Assembly: GCA_963965975.1 (NCBI GenBank)
Contig: OZ014413.1
Span: forward strand, 3,110,001-3,174,000
Length of the DNA stretch: 64,000 nucleotides
Direction of reading: 5' to 3'
DNA from: Xestospongia bergquistia
Lineage: Eukaryota > Porifera > Demospongiae > Haplosclerida > Petrosiidae
The notes beneath the pieces are model-generated. The model was not told the DNA's origin and ran no database searches. It was given only the letters and a program-made list of their open reading frames with translations. This document shows, one piece after another, positions 10,042-21,195 of this stretch. The translations under genes were made by a program, and so were the position numbers. Each line of letters opens with the position of its first letter. Position 1 is the first letter of the stretch.

Positions 10042-12864
10042 TTACAAATCACGAATCTTAGCCTCATTGATGTGCAATGAAAGTAGTGTTTTATTCCTAT
10101 GAAGTATTTCTGAAAGCAGTTTTTTTCCACTTATAGTGATGTTATGACAATTGACAATATGTAATACTTTCAAAGATGTATTCTTAGACAACATTTGACA
10201 TATGTGAGGTATGTCATTGTCTGTGATATTATTGTCACCCCACAACTCTAATGTGTCAAGTGTACTGTTATTAGAGATGGCATTAACTATAATTTTTAGA
10301 TTATTTGATGGAAGCGGAGAGGAGACAAGATGTATTATCTGCAAGGTTTTGCTTGAAGTCAATACGCGAGACAATTCAGAGATGCATTGACTATCAAATG
10401 GAGTGTGCCATATATCAAGTGTCCTCACAAGACTTTTATCGATGCTTCTAAGCACTATTCTAGTAAACAGTCAGGTGAAGAGGACTTAAGAGTAATCTTC
10501 CATTTTGTGTCTTGTTGTTTGTTTAATCGACTCGTTAAATCATTGCATTGCTCTGCAGTAGGTGAGGTAAGAGTAACACTTTCACTATTCTGAACAAGTG
10601 AAGTATCTCCTATGATAAAACAGTGCATGTCAATACACATCTCACATTCTATCTTCTTACTGACTACTTCATTAAGCAAAATTTACTATTAAAATAAAGC
10701 ATAAATATAACTAGTGACCCTTTATAAGAGGCAACTCCTCAATTATCTGAGCACTTAATGCAGTACATTTATGTTTAGTCATCCCAATACTGTACTACTG
10801 TAGCATACTACATTTATGTCTGGTCAACTTCTCTATTTCTTCTTGCTTTTCTGCTAGTATTTTGTCAGTAGCTATATGAAACATAACCATATATGTTATA
10901 TACTATTATTATTGCTATATAGTTCACTTTTTTTCTCTAGTTTCAATTGCTCAATCTCAATTTGTATATCTGCTAATATCTTATCAGCAGCTATAGAACA
11001 TATAAACTATATGTATATACTTATAACAGCAGTGATAGCTGACCTTCTTTATAGACAGTTAACTTCACGATCTCTTCTTGTTTCTCTACTTATAGTTTAT
11101 CAGTAGCTATAAAACATGACCATATATGGCATGTGGTACTTAAGGTTACCTTTCTTTCTCTTTAGTTAACTTCTCAATCTCTTTTTGGTTATCTGCTAAC
11201 TCTTTATCAGTAGCTTTAAAACATGTGATACGTACTACTAACAAAACTATAGTTTAATACCTTCTTTATATTGACTTAACTTCTCTATCTCTTCTTGCTT
11301 GATTAGTAATACTTTCTTAGTAGCTATATAGAATGATATATTTTATAGGCATCTATGGTACTATATTATAGCTCACTTTCTTAATATCTAGTCAACTGCT
11401 CAATCTCTAATGTTCTTGCCTTAGTCATTCTAGCCAATAATTCTAGCTTCTCTGTTAACATAAGAAACAAAGTTATAAACTATAAACCTAAATTGATGTC
11501 CATACCTTATAAAGTGTACTTTGACGAGCTTTCTTCTTGTAATTGAGGCTCATTCTTCTTAACAGTGTATACAAACATGTAAATAATACATATTTGAACA
11601 GCAATCACCTTTTTTATTACCTTCAGGAGAGGATTTAAACCTCATAACTTGTTCTTCTTCTCTTTGCACAATAACCTTTTCTTTAAAACTATTAACTTCC
11701 TATACATCAACACATAAAACTTTAACATACCATTAACTCTTATCATATCTTCTGTATACACTCATCCCAGAGAGTATAATAGCTAACAGTTAACTTAATT
11801 AATCCCATTTCCCTCAGTACATCAAGATTCTTCCTTCCTTCCATCATAAGAACATCCATTATATGTCGTGGAGCATAGCAGGTCACAAAAATGATGTTGC
11901 CTACTTTAATGGCTTGAATTTGAACCCTTTTAGCCATATTTTGAAAGGCTTTATGTAACAATACTCAAATTTTGTCTAGAGAGTAGTCATTACCTTTCCA
12001 TTCTAATGCAAACACGATGGTCTCACATTTGAGAAGAGAGGGTAAAGCATGAAATAATAGCTCGTTTTTGAACTCATTGATTTAACTTCCTCAATGAACT
12101 TATCGAGTGCTAACTTGTAAGCTGCGATGTGACATTTAACTTCTTCAATATTATAATACTCAACAATATCTTCAAAACAAGTAATATTGATTATTGTAAG
12201 CTTGGTTTGTACTGCATCAATAACATCATCAAATGATTCAGCTATAGACAACTGTGGCTTAAGTTCTGTGAAATATCTTTGAAGAGAACATTTAAGGTCT
12301 TTGATGGAAGGAATACTCTTAATAATAAGTGGAGTAATGGTATCAATAAGGGTTATAAAAATTGCTTTCATTTGAAACTTTATATGTTAGCTGGAAGAAC
12401 TGAAAGATCTATTATATTTGCTGATAATATTGTTAAATTTAAGAAAATAAATATATACTAAAGACTAACTTTGTGTTGTACTTGGAGTAGTATTCAGTGT
12501 TGAAGTATTGAGATCACTATCATCTGCTAGTGGCGATGTTCAATTAAACTAACATTTATGTATATATATTTACTCATACCAGGGTCGTCTTGAGGTAAAC
12601 GTAATGACAAAAGTACTTTCAGTAAGTTTTATCTGAAATAAAATGGCAACACTCTATAGATTTGTACCACTTACCATATTCTCTGAGCATTTCTGTTGCT
12701 ACACAAACTGTTTCTTCTGATTGTTGTAAAACAGTACAAAGTACTCTTAATTTGTTAGAATCCTCATATACTACACTAGACAGTGCCTTTAATGCACCAT
12801 CAGTAAAGAAGCCTCTTGATCTGTCTAATTCATCAAATATCTCTTTTGGACAATGCTTATGCAT
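10042..12864 (-). pseudogene. Decayed coiled-coil / leucine-rich-repeat gene
   Basis: Minus-strand exons in order: 12864-12675 (ATG, helical, 'FFTDGALKALSSVVYED'), 12615-12580, 12526-12470 (Thr/Ser-rich), about 12371-11970 (helical domain of unknown name, 'IVEYYNIEEVKCHIAAYK'), continuing to 11743 ('GNIIFVTCYAPRHIMDVL'), 11698-11622 and about 11590-11530 (linkers), six coiled-coil exons (11470-10823), then 10690-10042 with leucine-rich repeats (such as 'NSTLDTLELWGDNNITDNDI'). The first three exons join in phase 1. Damage: a frameshift near 12050, in-frame TGA near 11975, TGA/TAA near 11750, stops in coiled-coil copies 3 and 6, and a one-base loss near 10457 between the two halves of the LRR exon. 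The unnamed domain resembles one I associate with large sponge Death/LRR proteins, but I cannot verify that here. Role is unknown; an NLR-like or scaffold ancestor is plausible. Confidence 0.6.
10820..11470 (-). repeat. Array of six short coiled-coil exons
   Basis: About every 110 bases on the minus strand an acceptor (TAG or CAG) is followed by a small exon beginning CT-ACT-GAT-AAA or a variant and coding 'TDKxLAxxQxEIEKLT' plus a few charged residues, then a GT donor (clear in copies 2, 4 and 5). Copies lie near 10871-10823, 10995-10925, 11107-11045, 11215-11150, 11325-11270 and 11460-11385. They begin in the same phase, so each can be gained or lost without shifting the frame. Copies 3 and 6 contain stops and copy 1 lacks a clear donor. 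Confidence 0.65.
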
Positions 12865-12899
12865 GTTTATAAGAATGGTAGTCTTATGTTAATTTTTCT

Positions 12900-14080
12900 T
12901 GACAATAATTTAGTCATATAGATTCAGATATGTAAAATCTATTTCTTTATAAGTATTTAATAATGATTATATACTAATGTTTTCATCAAATGTAAGAATA
13001 AAGTTTTAAAAGTCATCTTCAATAATCTTCTCTTCAAATTCAACACTGCAGACAAAGATGTACCCAAACAGCTATCAGCTGTAGTCGTACTACTTATGTC
13101 TTTTCCCTGATCTTTACAACAATGTAGTAGCGATCATGTTGCATGTTATGCAAATTAGATGTCATGTGTACCCTAACTTGTCAGAAAAAAAAACTGTCTT
13201 GTTCTACAAATAGAAAAATCTGGCTCTGAGTGTCTTCATATGCAGGAATCAATGATTGTAGGTTAATGAATTATAGCTAACTATATACCAAATCTTACAC
13301 ATAAATTAAAGAGGTTTGGGAAGGTTGTTGTTTGATGATTAATGGAAACTAAATTACTCAAATATATACATCAGGTTTAGTTGCAACTATAATGTCATTC
13401 TGATTTTATTAAGTGTTGTGATAAGTATTTACTAACAGAGCTAGCCATAGCAACAGTAGAGTAAATAAAAATGAAATCTGTTCACTTTTTATAACTTATT
13501 TTTGATGATGAATTTTATTATTGACTTCTTAATCAGTCTTAATAATGATTATGTACTAAATGCACAGTGGTAGATCTACTCCTCACAGAAATTAATGAAT
13601 ATTGAGATACACAACTCAAATTATCAAATTATCCTTAATGTTATATCTTTATTCAGAATTATCAGGTTTAAGATGCTAAGCAATAATTGCCTTTAGTCTG
13701 TATGTTATAATTAGAACTCGAAAGAGTGTGGAAACAAATTAAGGTAAATGATACTATTGGATGATATATACCAATGATACCTTAAACATGCTTCTGTTTT
13801 ATAGTTTGAGAATACATATATACATAATTATAGTTCTTTCAACCAATATGATAAATCAATTCATTGCTTCATTGTTACTTCTCTTCGATAGGAGTTTTAA
13901 AATGAAACATGTGCATCTCTATTAGTATTATTATATGCATGAAAGCCAAAAATACTAATGGAATATGCAATCTTAATCTCAAATTACCTATTATAGCAGA
14001 TACATGAATTATACATGATGTAGCTTTAGTGGTTCAGAATATTAAATCTTGAATGTTCCTAGGCAATAAAATCATGATTG
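12900..14080. other. No gene seen
   Basis: AT-rich intergenic sequence upstream of the decayed coiled-coil/LRR gene. I found no long frames, no convincing exon with both splice sites and no inverted-repeat element on either strand. Confidence 0.45.
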
Positions 14081-14087
14081 ATATATC

Positions 14088-14205
14088 TCAGTGGAGGGTT
14101 AGCATTAGATTATAGTGTTCTTGACACTAGCAAAGAATAAAAGAGATGCTACATATATATTCTGTATGGGTGGAATCACTGTTGTCGTCAGGTCATACAT
14201 AGTGA
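14088..14205 (+). pseudogene. Relic of the 2A-leader exon
   Basis: The sequence CTCAGTGGAG..TAGC.TT.GATTAT.GTG through GGGTGGAATCA.TGTTGTC matches 36276-36382, the first half of exon 1 of the Death/ROCO gene, with scattered substitutions and an in-frame stop. The second half (hydrophobic stretch and GDVELNPGP) is not recognisable after about 14210. It shows that the leader exon was once present at this locus too. Confidence 0.65.
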
Positions 14206-14513
14206 TAGAGGCGCCTATCCGACATATTGTACATTCATGGTGATAATGCAAAATATAAAAATACCACAATGATAGTTTATAAATGTTGTAATCGTCATAG
14301 CTACCACAAGAGTATCATTGGCCATTAGTTATTGACTAAGACAACTGCTTCTCCTTGGTTGTTTAACTACTAGCACTTCTTCCTAGCATGTCCTGCTTTA
14401 TCCAACTAAAGCATCATTTATTAATATAGTTCATTGAACAATTTTACTTAATGTTACCTATTTAATCACAAATGGAAATATCTACAATATGCCTTGAGGG
14501 ATGACTGTGCACT

Positions 14514-15060
14514 TTAGGAGTTTAGGGTTAATGCAGCAACCTGCTCTTGGAGATCAGAAATTTGATCCTTCATGCAGTTCTTTAATGGAAGTGATTCATT
14601 CCTTACTGTTGCTGCATGCTGTTGTTCACCAATGTCATTAATAATCATAGTCACAGGCAAATAGGTTGGATGAAGTGACAAAAGCTATAAAGATTTAGGA
14701 AAGCTTATACATGTTACTTTGCAGCCATTCTATGCTACCACCTTAACTTTATAAGAAAATGATAAGAAATAGTAATGACAATGAAAAATCATAAAAATGG
14801 TTCTATATAGTCAATCAAATTAAAATAATACATGATAATAATAATGATAATAATCAAAAATGTCATACATGTAATCTTCTTTTGCAGGTTTACATTTTGT
14901 CAAATTAATACATTTATATAAACTATTAAAACAGCAATAGCTAAAACATTCAATAACTTGCCTTGTTTTTGCTTCAGATCAGATTCTAATTGAAAATTTA
15001 TGTGCTGTTACTATTTTAATTGTTGTTTCTTGTACTGTAATTCCATAACTGTTTTTTGTT
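14514..15060 (-). pseudogene. Coiled-coil exon relics, unrecognised gene
   Basis: One exon-like frame, 14684-14514 (acceptor TATAG, TAA stop, 57 codons), ends in a coiled-coil-like tail ('MKDQISDLQEQVAALTLNS'). An upstream minus-strand frame near 15060-14960 reads as coiled coil ('EQKTVMELQYKKQQLK') but then meets TAG and TAA before 'FQLESDLKQKQ'. They could be the decayed 3' part of one coiled-coil gene. I do not recognise it. Confidence 0.35.
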
Positions 15061-15095
15061 CCCTTTATGTGACTCTTATTTACAACCTTCTCTTT

Positions 15096-15499
15096 ATGGG
15101 GCGCCGTTTGTGTTAAAATTCAAAAATTATCATGATATAATAAATAAGTCATTATTTATCAAATTATAGTTGATTTACTTCTTATTTATGGAGCGCCGTT
15201 TGTGTCAAAATTAAATTCATTCAATTGTACATTTAATATGTTATTATTTACTTTTTATTGTTACTTAATAAAACGCGGAGCGCGAGTATACGAGCCGTCT
15301 CTTAGAATCGAGCGTCAGCGAGATGTTTTCATGGGTGCCTGACTTTGGCTGTTTATTGTAGGTCGGAAATTTCCGTATAACCCCGTTATATTGAAATTGG
15401 AATGTCCGTCTGAGGCTTCCGTGTGCTTTAATAAATAATGTCTTATTTATTATAATTATTATGAAAATTTTCCAATTTTGACACAAACGGCGCCCCATA
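15096..15499. mobile_element. Inverted-repeat (MITE-like) element with GGCGCC-rich ends
   Basis: The left end GGGGCGCCGTTTGTGTTAAA at 15098 is inverted at the right end (TTTTGACACAAACGGCGCCC, about 15475-15494). A second, direct copy of the left end lies at 15188-15211, so the left side may be a nested or duplicated terminus. The interior (15270-15420) is notably GC-richer than its surroundings. No transposase. It sits about 240 bp upstream of the truncated exonuclease gene. Confidence 0.65.
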
Positions 15500-15738
15500 T
15501 TTCTTGTCTTCTTTCTGTTGTTTCTGTTTTCTAAACATTTATCTCCCAAGTTTCCTCTCTTTTCTCTAAACACCTTTCTTCTTATATTTGTTTAGTCTTC
15601 TCATTGTTTTAACCAGTACCGCTATCTGCTAGTCGTCATAATAATAACTTGGGATTTATTAACATATAGTATACGATAATGTACGTACATCCTCGGTTAA
15701 CCCTCGGAAGCGGTCAGGCTGACAGTAAAGGATCAGAA

Positions 15739-16230
15739 ATGGCTACAATGACTGGAGATGTTATGCCTAAGAAGTATTTTAGTATTGACGTCGAATGTGT
15801 TGCTACAGGTATACGACATGATGCTCGATCAGTAGCTCTTGTTGCTGTCGTTGATAAGCATGAGAAACAAATTTTTAAGAAAAAAGTAAAAGTCCATAAA
15901 CATATTGTCTCCTACCTTACACCACTTACTGGAATACACCCTGGTGACCTAGACAATGGTGAAGATCTTGCTGATGTGATAAGAGATGTGAAAACCATTT
16001 TGAGCTCAGATGCTGTTATCGTTGGCCAAAGTATTGAGAGTGATATAAAATGGTTAGAACTAAAAGAAGGAATTGATTTTAGTTTTGCCGTTGATCTTGG
16101 TAAATTCTTTAAGACTTACAATCCACGTTTTAGAAGCTATACCTACTTTTCACTACGTCATGAGGCAACTACACTTCTTGGAAAAAGTACTGTTAATAGC
16201 ACCTTAATACATATGACATCAATGATATAG
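15739..16230 (+). CDS. DEDDh-type 3'-5' exonuclease domain, 3'-truncated
   Basis: Start is taken at ATG 15739; an upstream in-frame ATG at 15679 would add 20 poorly conserved-looking residues. The frame shows exonuclease motif I 'FSIDVECVATG' (Asp and Glu), a long middle, motif II 'GQSIESDIKW' (Asp), then 'FFKTYNPRFRSYTYFSLRHE'. Such enzymes trim RNA or DNA 3' ends with two metal ions, and they need a final His...Asp motif (III). Here the frame ends soon after 'ATTLLGK'. A possible donor (GTACTG) lies just there, but no exon with motif III appears before the transporter gene whose 3' flank begins near 16370. It is therefore probably a truncated, catalytically incomplete copy. A splice to an exon outside the window is unlikely but not excluded. 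Confidence 0.6.
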   Translation: MATMTGDVMPKKYFSIDVECVATGIRHDARSVALVAVVDKHEKQIFKKKVKVHKHIVSYLTPLTGIHPGDLDNGEDLADVIRDVKTILSSDAVIVGQSIESDIKWLELKEGIDFSFAVDLGKFFKTYNPRFRSYTYFSLRHEATTLLGKSTVNSTLIHMTSMI

Positions 16231-16537
16231 ACATGCATATCACTGTAAAAAATGGAATCTAGAATTCATGTGAATTACTCACTATGTAATTTGTTGTTTT
16301 GTAAAAGTAACAAATTATCTATTTGATAGTGTTGGAAATAAGAAGTTAAAAAAAAACATTGTAGATTTTATCTTATATGGTCAAATTAGACAAAAATAAT
16401 GCTCAAACAAAAAGTTATAAATGATTAGTTATATTAATGACACTCATCATGGTAATATTAAATGTTAAGTCTATATACTATGTTATAACACAAATAAAAG
16501 ATAATGTATGCATTAATAGTAGCAAAGAAAAACATAT

Positions 16538-18184
16538 TTAGTTCATGGAGGAGTCAGAACTAATGCCCATGAAGTTTCGATATTCATCTGATTGTTTCAT
16601 AAATCGTTCATAATGTTCATCAACTATCTGGTATACATTAGTATCATTGTCTCTCACTCGTAACTTGTAACGTTTAGCCAGGAAAATGAACATCACAAGT
16701 ATGATAAAAATAAGAACAGTTTTACTTAAGAAATAATAAAAGCCACAACCAAGAGGAGCTGAATCTATATACTCAAATTGAATCTTAAAAAACATACTCA
16801 TCAGTACAGCTAAGCCTATGACAGCATATCTAATCCCAACCATAAAGCCTCTCATTGATTTTGGTGACTGTGCAACTGTGAACTCCAGAATAATTGTTAA
16901 AACCAGAAAGTATGCTATGCCACATATAACCTCTGGTACAATAACCCAATGGTAATCTATAGGCATTTCAAATGATGAGTTTATTGGTGGGTCCTTTAAA
17001 ACACATACAGCTGAGCTGTTTTTGACTTGTCCAACTAAAGCAATAATCATATAGGTGAATGAAGTCAGAAAACATAGAATAAGTCCCAAACCTATTCTCT
17101 TCAACATACTTGGCATATATTTATGGAAACATGGATAAATAAGAAACTGATAGAGAAGAACAATCAAACTAAGAGTAATTAAACTTATAGTAGATGGTCT
17201 GATAATACACATACCATATGAGTGGCGGTCCACAATAGCATTAGATAGGAAATCAGGAAGTGATATTAGTTCCCATGCTAAAAAAAATCCAAATATGCAA
17301 ATATACAAAGGAATCATACGCAGAACAGTCTTAACATCTTCTACCTCCTCATCTGAGAATGGTCCACCATATTTCTCTTTACCTAAATCAATTCGAGATG
17401 GATATTGTTCCTCACAGTAAGTGAAGGCACTACGATTCTTGGGGTATTTGTTCTTCCTAGCATAGTTGAGCACTTTTGCAATAAGTTTTATTGGGTTACT
17501 CTTTTGATGAGTAATGTCTAGCCAATGTTTAAAAAATATATGACTCAAAATGATAACAGTTATTACAAGACCCCCTAGAGGAAAATGTGTTAATTTTATA
17601 GACACTGTTTTGTTGACCCAACACTCAAGGACTACTTTAATGTATATTCCCATACTAAGACCAAAAGCATGCCAATATATAATAGTACTGAGGTCCTCTC
17701 CTGAGGCTCCTACAAGCTGATCAATATTAAAAGGAATCAGATTCGTTTGAATTAAAGTAATACTTCCAAAATTCATTACCATTGAAAAAATCAACAAAGT
17801 TGCTATGATTAAAGGATGGACATAGGAGAAAAGAGCATCAGCACTAGCTCCTAGTATCCACATAAACAATGTCATGTATATACCAGCCACTATAATTTTA
17901 TATCGACCTATCCAAATATCAGCAACAAGGCCACCTAAAGGAGCTATAAAATACAGTGAAGTGTAGACTATATATACAAACTGAGACTTTGGGTAAAGAA
18001 TTACCATGAGACCAAAGACAATATTCTTACAAAATCGACTAAACAGATGCAACATCATATCCCAAAACAGCACCAATATAGCACCCTTTGATGAAGTAAA
18101 TCGTAAACGATAATATTTTCCACATGACCATTTCTTTTGCTTATTTCTTGAAGAATTTCCAAGTAATGACTGATGCTCTGCCAT
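16538..18184 (-). CDS. POT/PTR2 (SLC15-like) transporter, single exon
   Basis: Intact 548-aa intronless frame, close to the 550-730 aa of SLC15 proteins. It shows the family layout: about 12 hydrophobic segments, the signature region 'APLGGLVADIWIGRYK' (residues 81-96), a long loop with 'RIDLGKEKYGGPFSDEEVED' followed by 'VKTVLRMIPLYICIFGFFLA', and a basic cytoplasmic tail. POT proteins are proton-coupled carriers of di/tripeptides, histidine or nitrate; SLC15A4 acts on endolysosomes. The proton-coupling ExxER motif expected in helix 1 is absent (this region reads 'LFWDMMLHLFSRF'), so transport coupling or substrate may differ. Three fragments of its last third occur at 20690-21195, 54970-55350 and 59630-59985. 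Lack of introns suggests an old retrocopy or an intronless family member. Confidence 0.82.
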   Translation of the reverse strand: MAEHQSLLGNSSRNKQKKWSCGKYYRLRFTSSKGAILVLFWDMMLHLFSRFCKNIVFGLMVILYPKSQFVYIVYTSLYFIAPLGGLVADIWIGRYKIIVAGIYMTLFMWILGASADALFSYVHPLIIATLLIFSMVMNFGSITLIQTNLIPFNIDQLVGASGEDLSTIIYWHAFGLSMGIYIKVVLECWVNKTVSIKLTHFPLGGLVITVIILSHIFFKHWLDITHQKSNPIKLIAKVLNYARKNKYPKNRSAFTYCEEQYPSRIDLGKEKYGGPFSDEEVEDVKTVLRMIPLYICIFGFFLAWELISLPDFLSNAIVDRHSYGMCIIRPSTISLITLSLIVLLYQFLIYPCFHKYMPSMLKRIGLGLILCFLTSFTYMIIALVGQVKNSSAVCVLKDPPINSSFEMPIDYHWVIVPEVICGIAYFLVLTIILEFTVAQSPKSMRGFMVGIRYAVIGLAVLMSMFFKIQFEYIDSAPLGCGFYYFLSKTVLIFIILVMFIFLAKRYKLRVRDNDTNVYQIVDEHYERFMKQSDEYRNFMGISSDSSMN

Positions 18185-19075
18185 GTTGTCAGCCTGAACA
18201 ATATCTTAGACAAATAATGTATTAGATAACTAACAGTAGTTTAAATTGAAGTCGACCTTAATTTTAATTTAGTTTTGACAACAGTAATTGAAGATCATTG
18301 TTATCACCATGAATGACACAATACTCACAATTGACACAACTTTCGGCAAACAGTTTTGTTTAATTTTCACTCACTTTATATTTATACTAAGAACACAATA
18401 ACTTACAGTCACAACTTATAAAAGATAAGGTAAACTGTTTTGTTTCGTTTATATTTACAAATATTATAATAATACAACAAAAGCTACGGGCTACATTTCA
18501 GTCTTATATAAGATAATAAGCAATGAGCAAATATATATAATATAATATGCAAAATATGTGACAATACAATAGGGTGTGATAATATCAAGTCAGACAATGA
18601 TGACACCACAATAAGTCAGAGATTGTATTATATGTTAAAATAGGCCTATACATGCATGTACATATAATTTCTCATATAAATTCAATAAAAAGCTCAGGAA
18701 CAAAATAGCATATGGTAATATATTATCACAATATACATGTACATGTAATAAACATGGCTAAAAGTTTTGGTATCTTGCATATTATTATAATATGATGAAA
18801 TAATGTCATTATTATCATTAACATCTAATTCTTGTACAATTGATTCCTACATAACATCAAATGAATTTACATGTTTACAGTTATGTAAGGTATATGTAAA
18901 TTCTAACTATTAGGATTGTAAAAACATTACTACATCTATCATTCAAGACATAAGATAGTGTATCCTTTCATATAAATAATATTATGCATACAAACAATAT
19001 GCCCAAACAGAGCTGTCTTTTACGTACTAAATTGCTAAGTTGTTCTTTAAAGCACTTTACACATTCGTCCATCAT
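18185..19075. other. Upstream region of transporter; no gene seen
   Basis: AT-rich sequence upstream of the minus-strand transporter. No exon, element or long frame is supported. No TATA or other promoter element could be assigned with confidence. Confidence 0.4.
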
Positions 19076-19079
19076 TGAC

Positions 19080-19310
19080 AAGAGTGTTTACTAACATATA
19101 CCAAGTGACGAGTGGATGAATGTTTTGAATGAACATGGTCTTGCTTTTAGTTACTATCTTAATGCTTGTAAAATAAGGTTGCTGGTAAAGGAGGAAATAT
19201 CAGAGAAGGTAAATGTGTTCTTAGAGTCCAAGGATGTTTCCTTTAATTCTGATGTCAGAAATGTTCTAGGCAGTTCAATGAATCTTTTATAGCTAGTCAA
19301 ACATCATCTA
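19080..19310 (+). mobile_element. Reverse-transcriptase-like retroelement relic (part 1)
   Basis: The plus-strand frame near 19105-19290 ('WMNVLNEHGLAFSYYLNACK' then 'LLVKEE' and 'DVRNVLGSS') follows the pattern of a sponge/cnidarian retroelement reverse transcriptase just after the catalytic palm (G.AFGY.PN..KT.L.VK, then R.LG...GS). It contains frame breaks and ends in unrelated AT-rich sequence. The downstream part of the same protein type appears at 21196-21680. Confidence 0.45.
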
Positions 19311-19583
19311 AGATAGAAAATTTGATACTTGGATTGTTAAACTCTGTACTTTAGTTACCTTCCTTATCTGGTAATTTCAGTGATAAAATTACTGTTGGCA
19401 ATGTTAGCAGCAAATAAAGCTATTTATACTGGATCTTATGGGAAAATAAATCAATGCCTTATCTGACTTTAACAGTTCTATTAGATAAGGAGGGATATAT
19501 TTACATTGCTTATTTAGTTAGTGTAAGTAATTCTCATATTTAAAGTACTAAATCAATAACACTTTACAAAATATTTTAATTAT

Positions 19584-19848
19584 ATGTAACCAGATTTGAA
19601 ACAAGAGACCACTTCAGGCAAAAACATTTGTGACCTAATTTGTGAAAGGGACCACTATTAAAACATCTCAGCAAACAATTTTGTATACATACAATTGCCA
19701 TATATACACAACTATTCATGGTTTTGTATGTATGAATACAAAGCTGTTTTTTGAAGTGTTTCAACAGTGGTCCCTTTGCACAAATAAGGTCAAAAATGTT
19801 TTGACAAAGTAGTCCCTTATTGCAAACTGGTCCTTATTGATCCTTGAT
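19584..19848. mobile_element. Palindromic MITE (copy 1)
   Basis: The left arm (GTGACCTAATTTGTGAAAGG...TTTTGTATAC) is the approximate inverse of the right arm (GTATGAATACAAAGC...CAGTGGTCCCTTTGCACAAA), so the whole element folds on itself. A second copy of the same family is at about 22893-23128 (GTGACCTGATTTCTAAAAAG at its left end). No coding capacity. Confidence 0.7.
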
Positions 19849-20689
19849 GAGCTTTTTCTTTGACTATTAAAAATAATCATGATCAGTTGTGTGAAGTGTA
19901 ACGAGTGCATCAAATGGAGATTACATGAGAAATCATACATTGTTTTAAGTATACAGTAGTTTTATTTATAGCTAACTTTTTGAATGTTTGCATTTATTCA
20001 GTTAACAATCTATATACCTAGTAATTATCATTAATTCTTACAGATTTAGACATTAAGAAATGTAATTCCTTTGTATCTGCATTATAACAGTCAGTAAATG
20101 TGTGATCATGTACTCAGTTAATTTGAACAGTTATAACAGATTGTCAACACATTAACAGTTTATAAAATGCAGTGCTTAAATTGTGTATATCTATCAGTGT
20201 TTGTGAAGACTTTTCTCCCTTGGAAGAAATAAAAACAAATAGTAAAATATATTCAAATAACATTTTGTATTATGTATTCCGTAACATCTACATATTAACC
20301 ATCACAAACTATTTCTCAAGTGGCTAAAAACACACCAGTAAGAAATAATAGAAACAATAAGATGTAGTTCATACTTTAAAGGTAATCATTACAAAATCAC
20401 ACCTAGAAAGTTAACCTATGCCATGTGATAATTATGACCTCAGTAAATATAAACACACTTCCCTAGTTTGGCTAACATATAGACTGTATATATATACAGA
20501 CAGTTATTACTGACATAATTTTGTTATCATGAAAGATAATTAAAGAATCATGTTCTAAAACAATTATAGAAGTCATATAGTTTGCTCTAACCTATAAATT
20601 CATGAAGACATTCAGTGTGCTTTAGACAAGGACACATCAGCATTAGTCTAGAATATACATTCACTGTTTATGATTATAACAAATACCAT

Positions 20690-21195
20690 TATTAGGTTTG
20701 CATGATTTTACCTTATATGGTCAAATTAGAGAGCAATAATACTCAAACAAAAAGTTATGTCAATGATTAATTTATATCAATGTCACTCAGCATGGTAATA
20801 TTAAAAGTAATTATAACACACATAAAAGATAATGAATGCTTTAATAGTAGCAAAACATATTCAGTTCAAGGAGTAGTCAGAACTAACACATGTGGATTTC
20901 CAAAATTCATCTGATTGCCTCAAAAATCGTTCAAAATGTTCATCAACTATCTGGTATACATTAGTCTCATTGTCTCTCACTCGTAACTTGTAACGTTTAG
21001 CCAGTAAAATGAACATCACTAGTATGATAAAAATAAGAACAGTTTTACTTAAGAAATAATAAAAGCCACAACCAAGAGGAGCTGAATCTAAATATTTGAA
21101 TGGAGTCTGAAAAAACATGCTCACCATTACAGCGAGGCCTACAGTAGCATATCTAATCCCAACCATTAAGCCTCTCATTGATTTTGGTGACTATT
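20690..21195 (-). pseudogene. 3' fragment of the SLC15-like transporter
   Basis: The minus-strand frame from about 21195 to 20861 repeats the last 105 or so residues of the 16538-18184 transporter ('GLMVGIRYATVGLAVMVSMF', 'SAPLGCGFYYFLSKTVLIF', 'RDNETNVYQIVDEHFERF') and about 170 bases of its 3' flank. Similarity stops sharply at 21195, where retroelement sequence begins on the other strand. No start or upstream transmembrane segments are present. Confidence 0.85.

Noticed and set aside
15265..15573. Minus-strand 102-codon ORF
   Set aside because: Overlaps the GGCGCC-ended inverted-repeat element; composition follows the element and not a protein.
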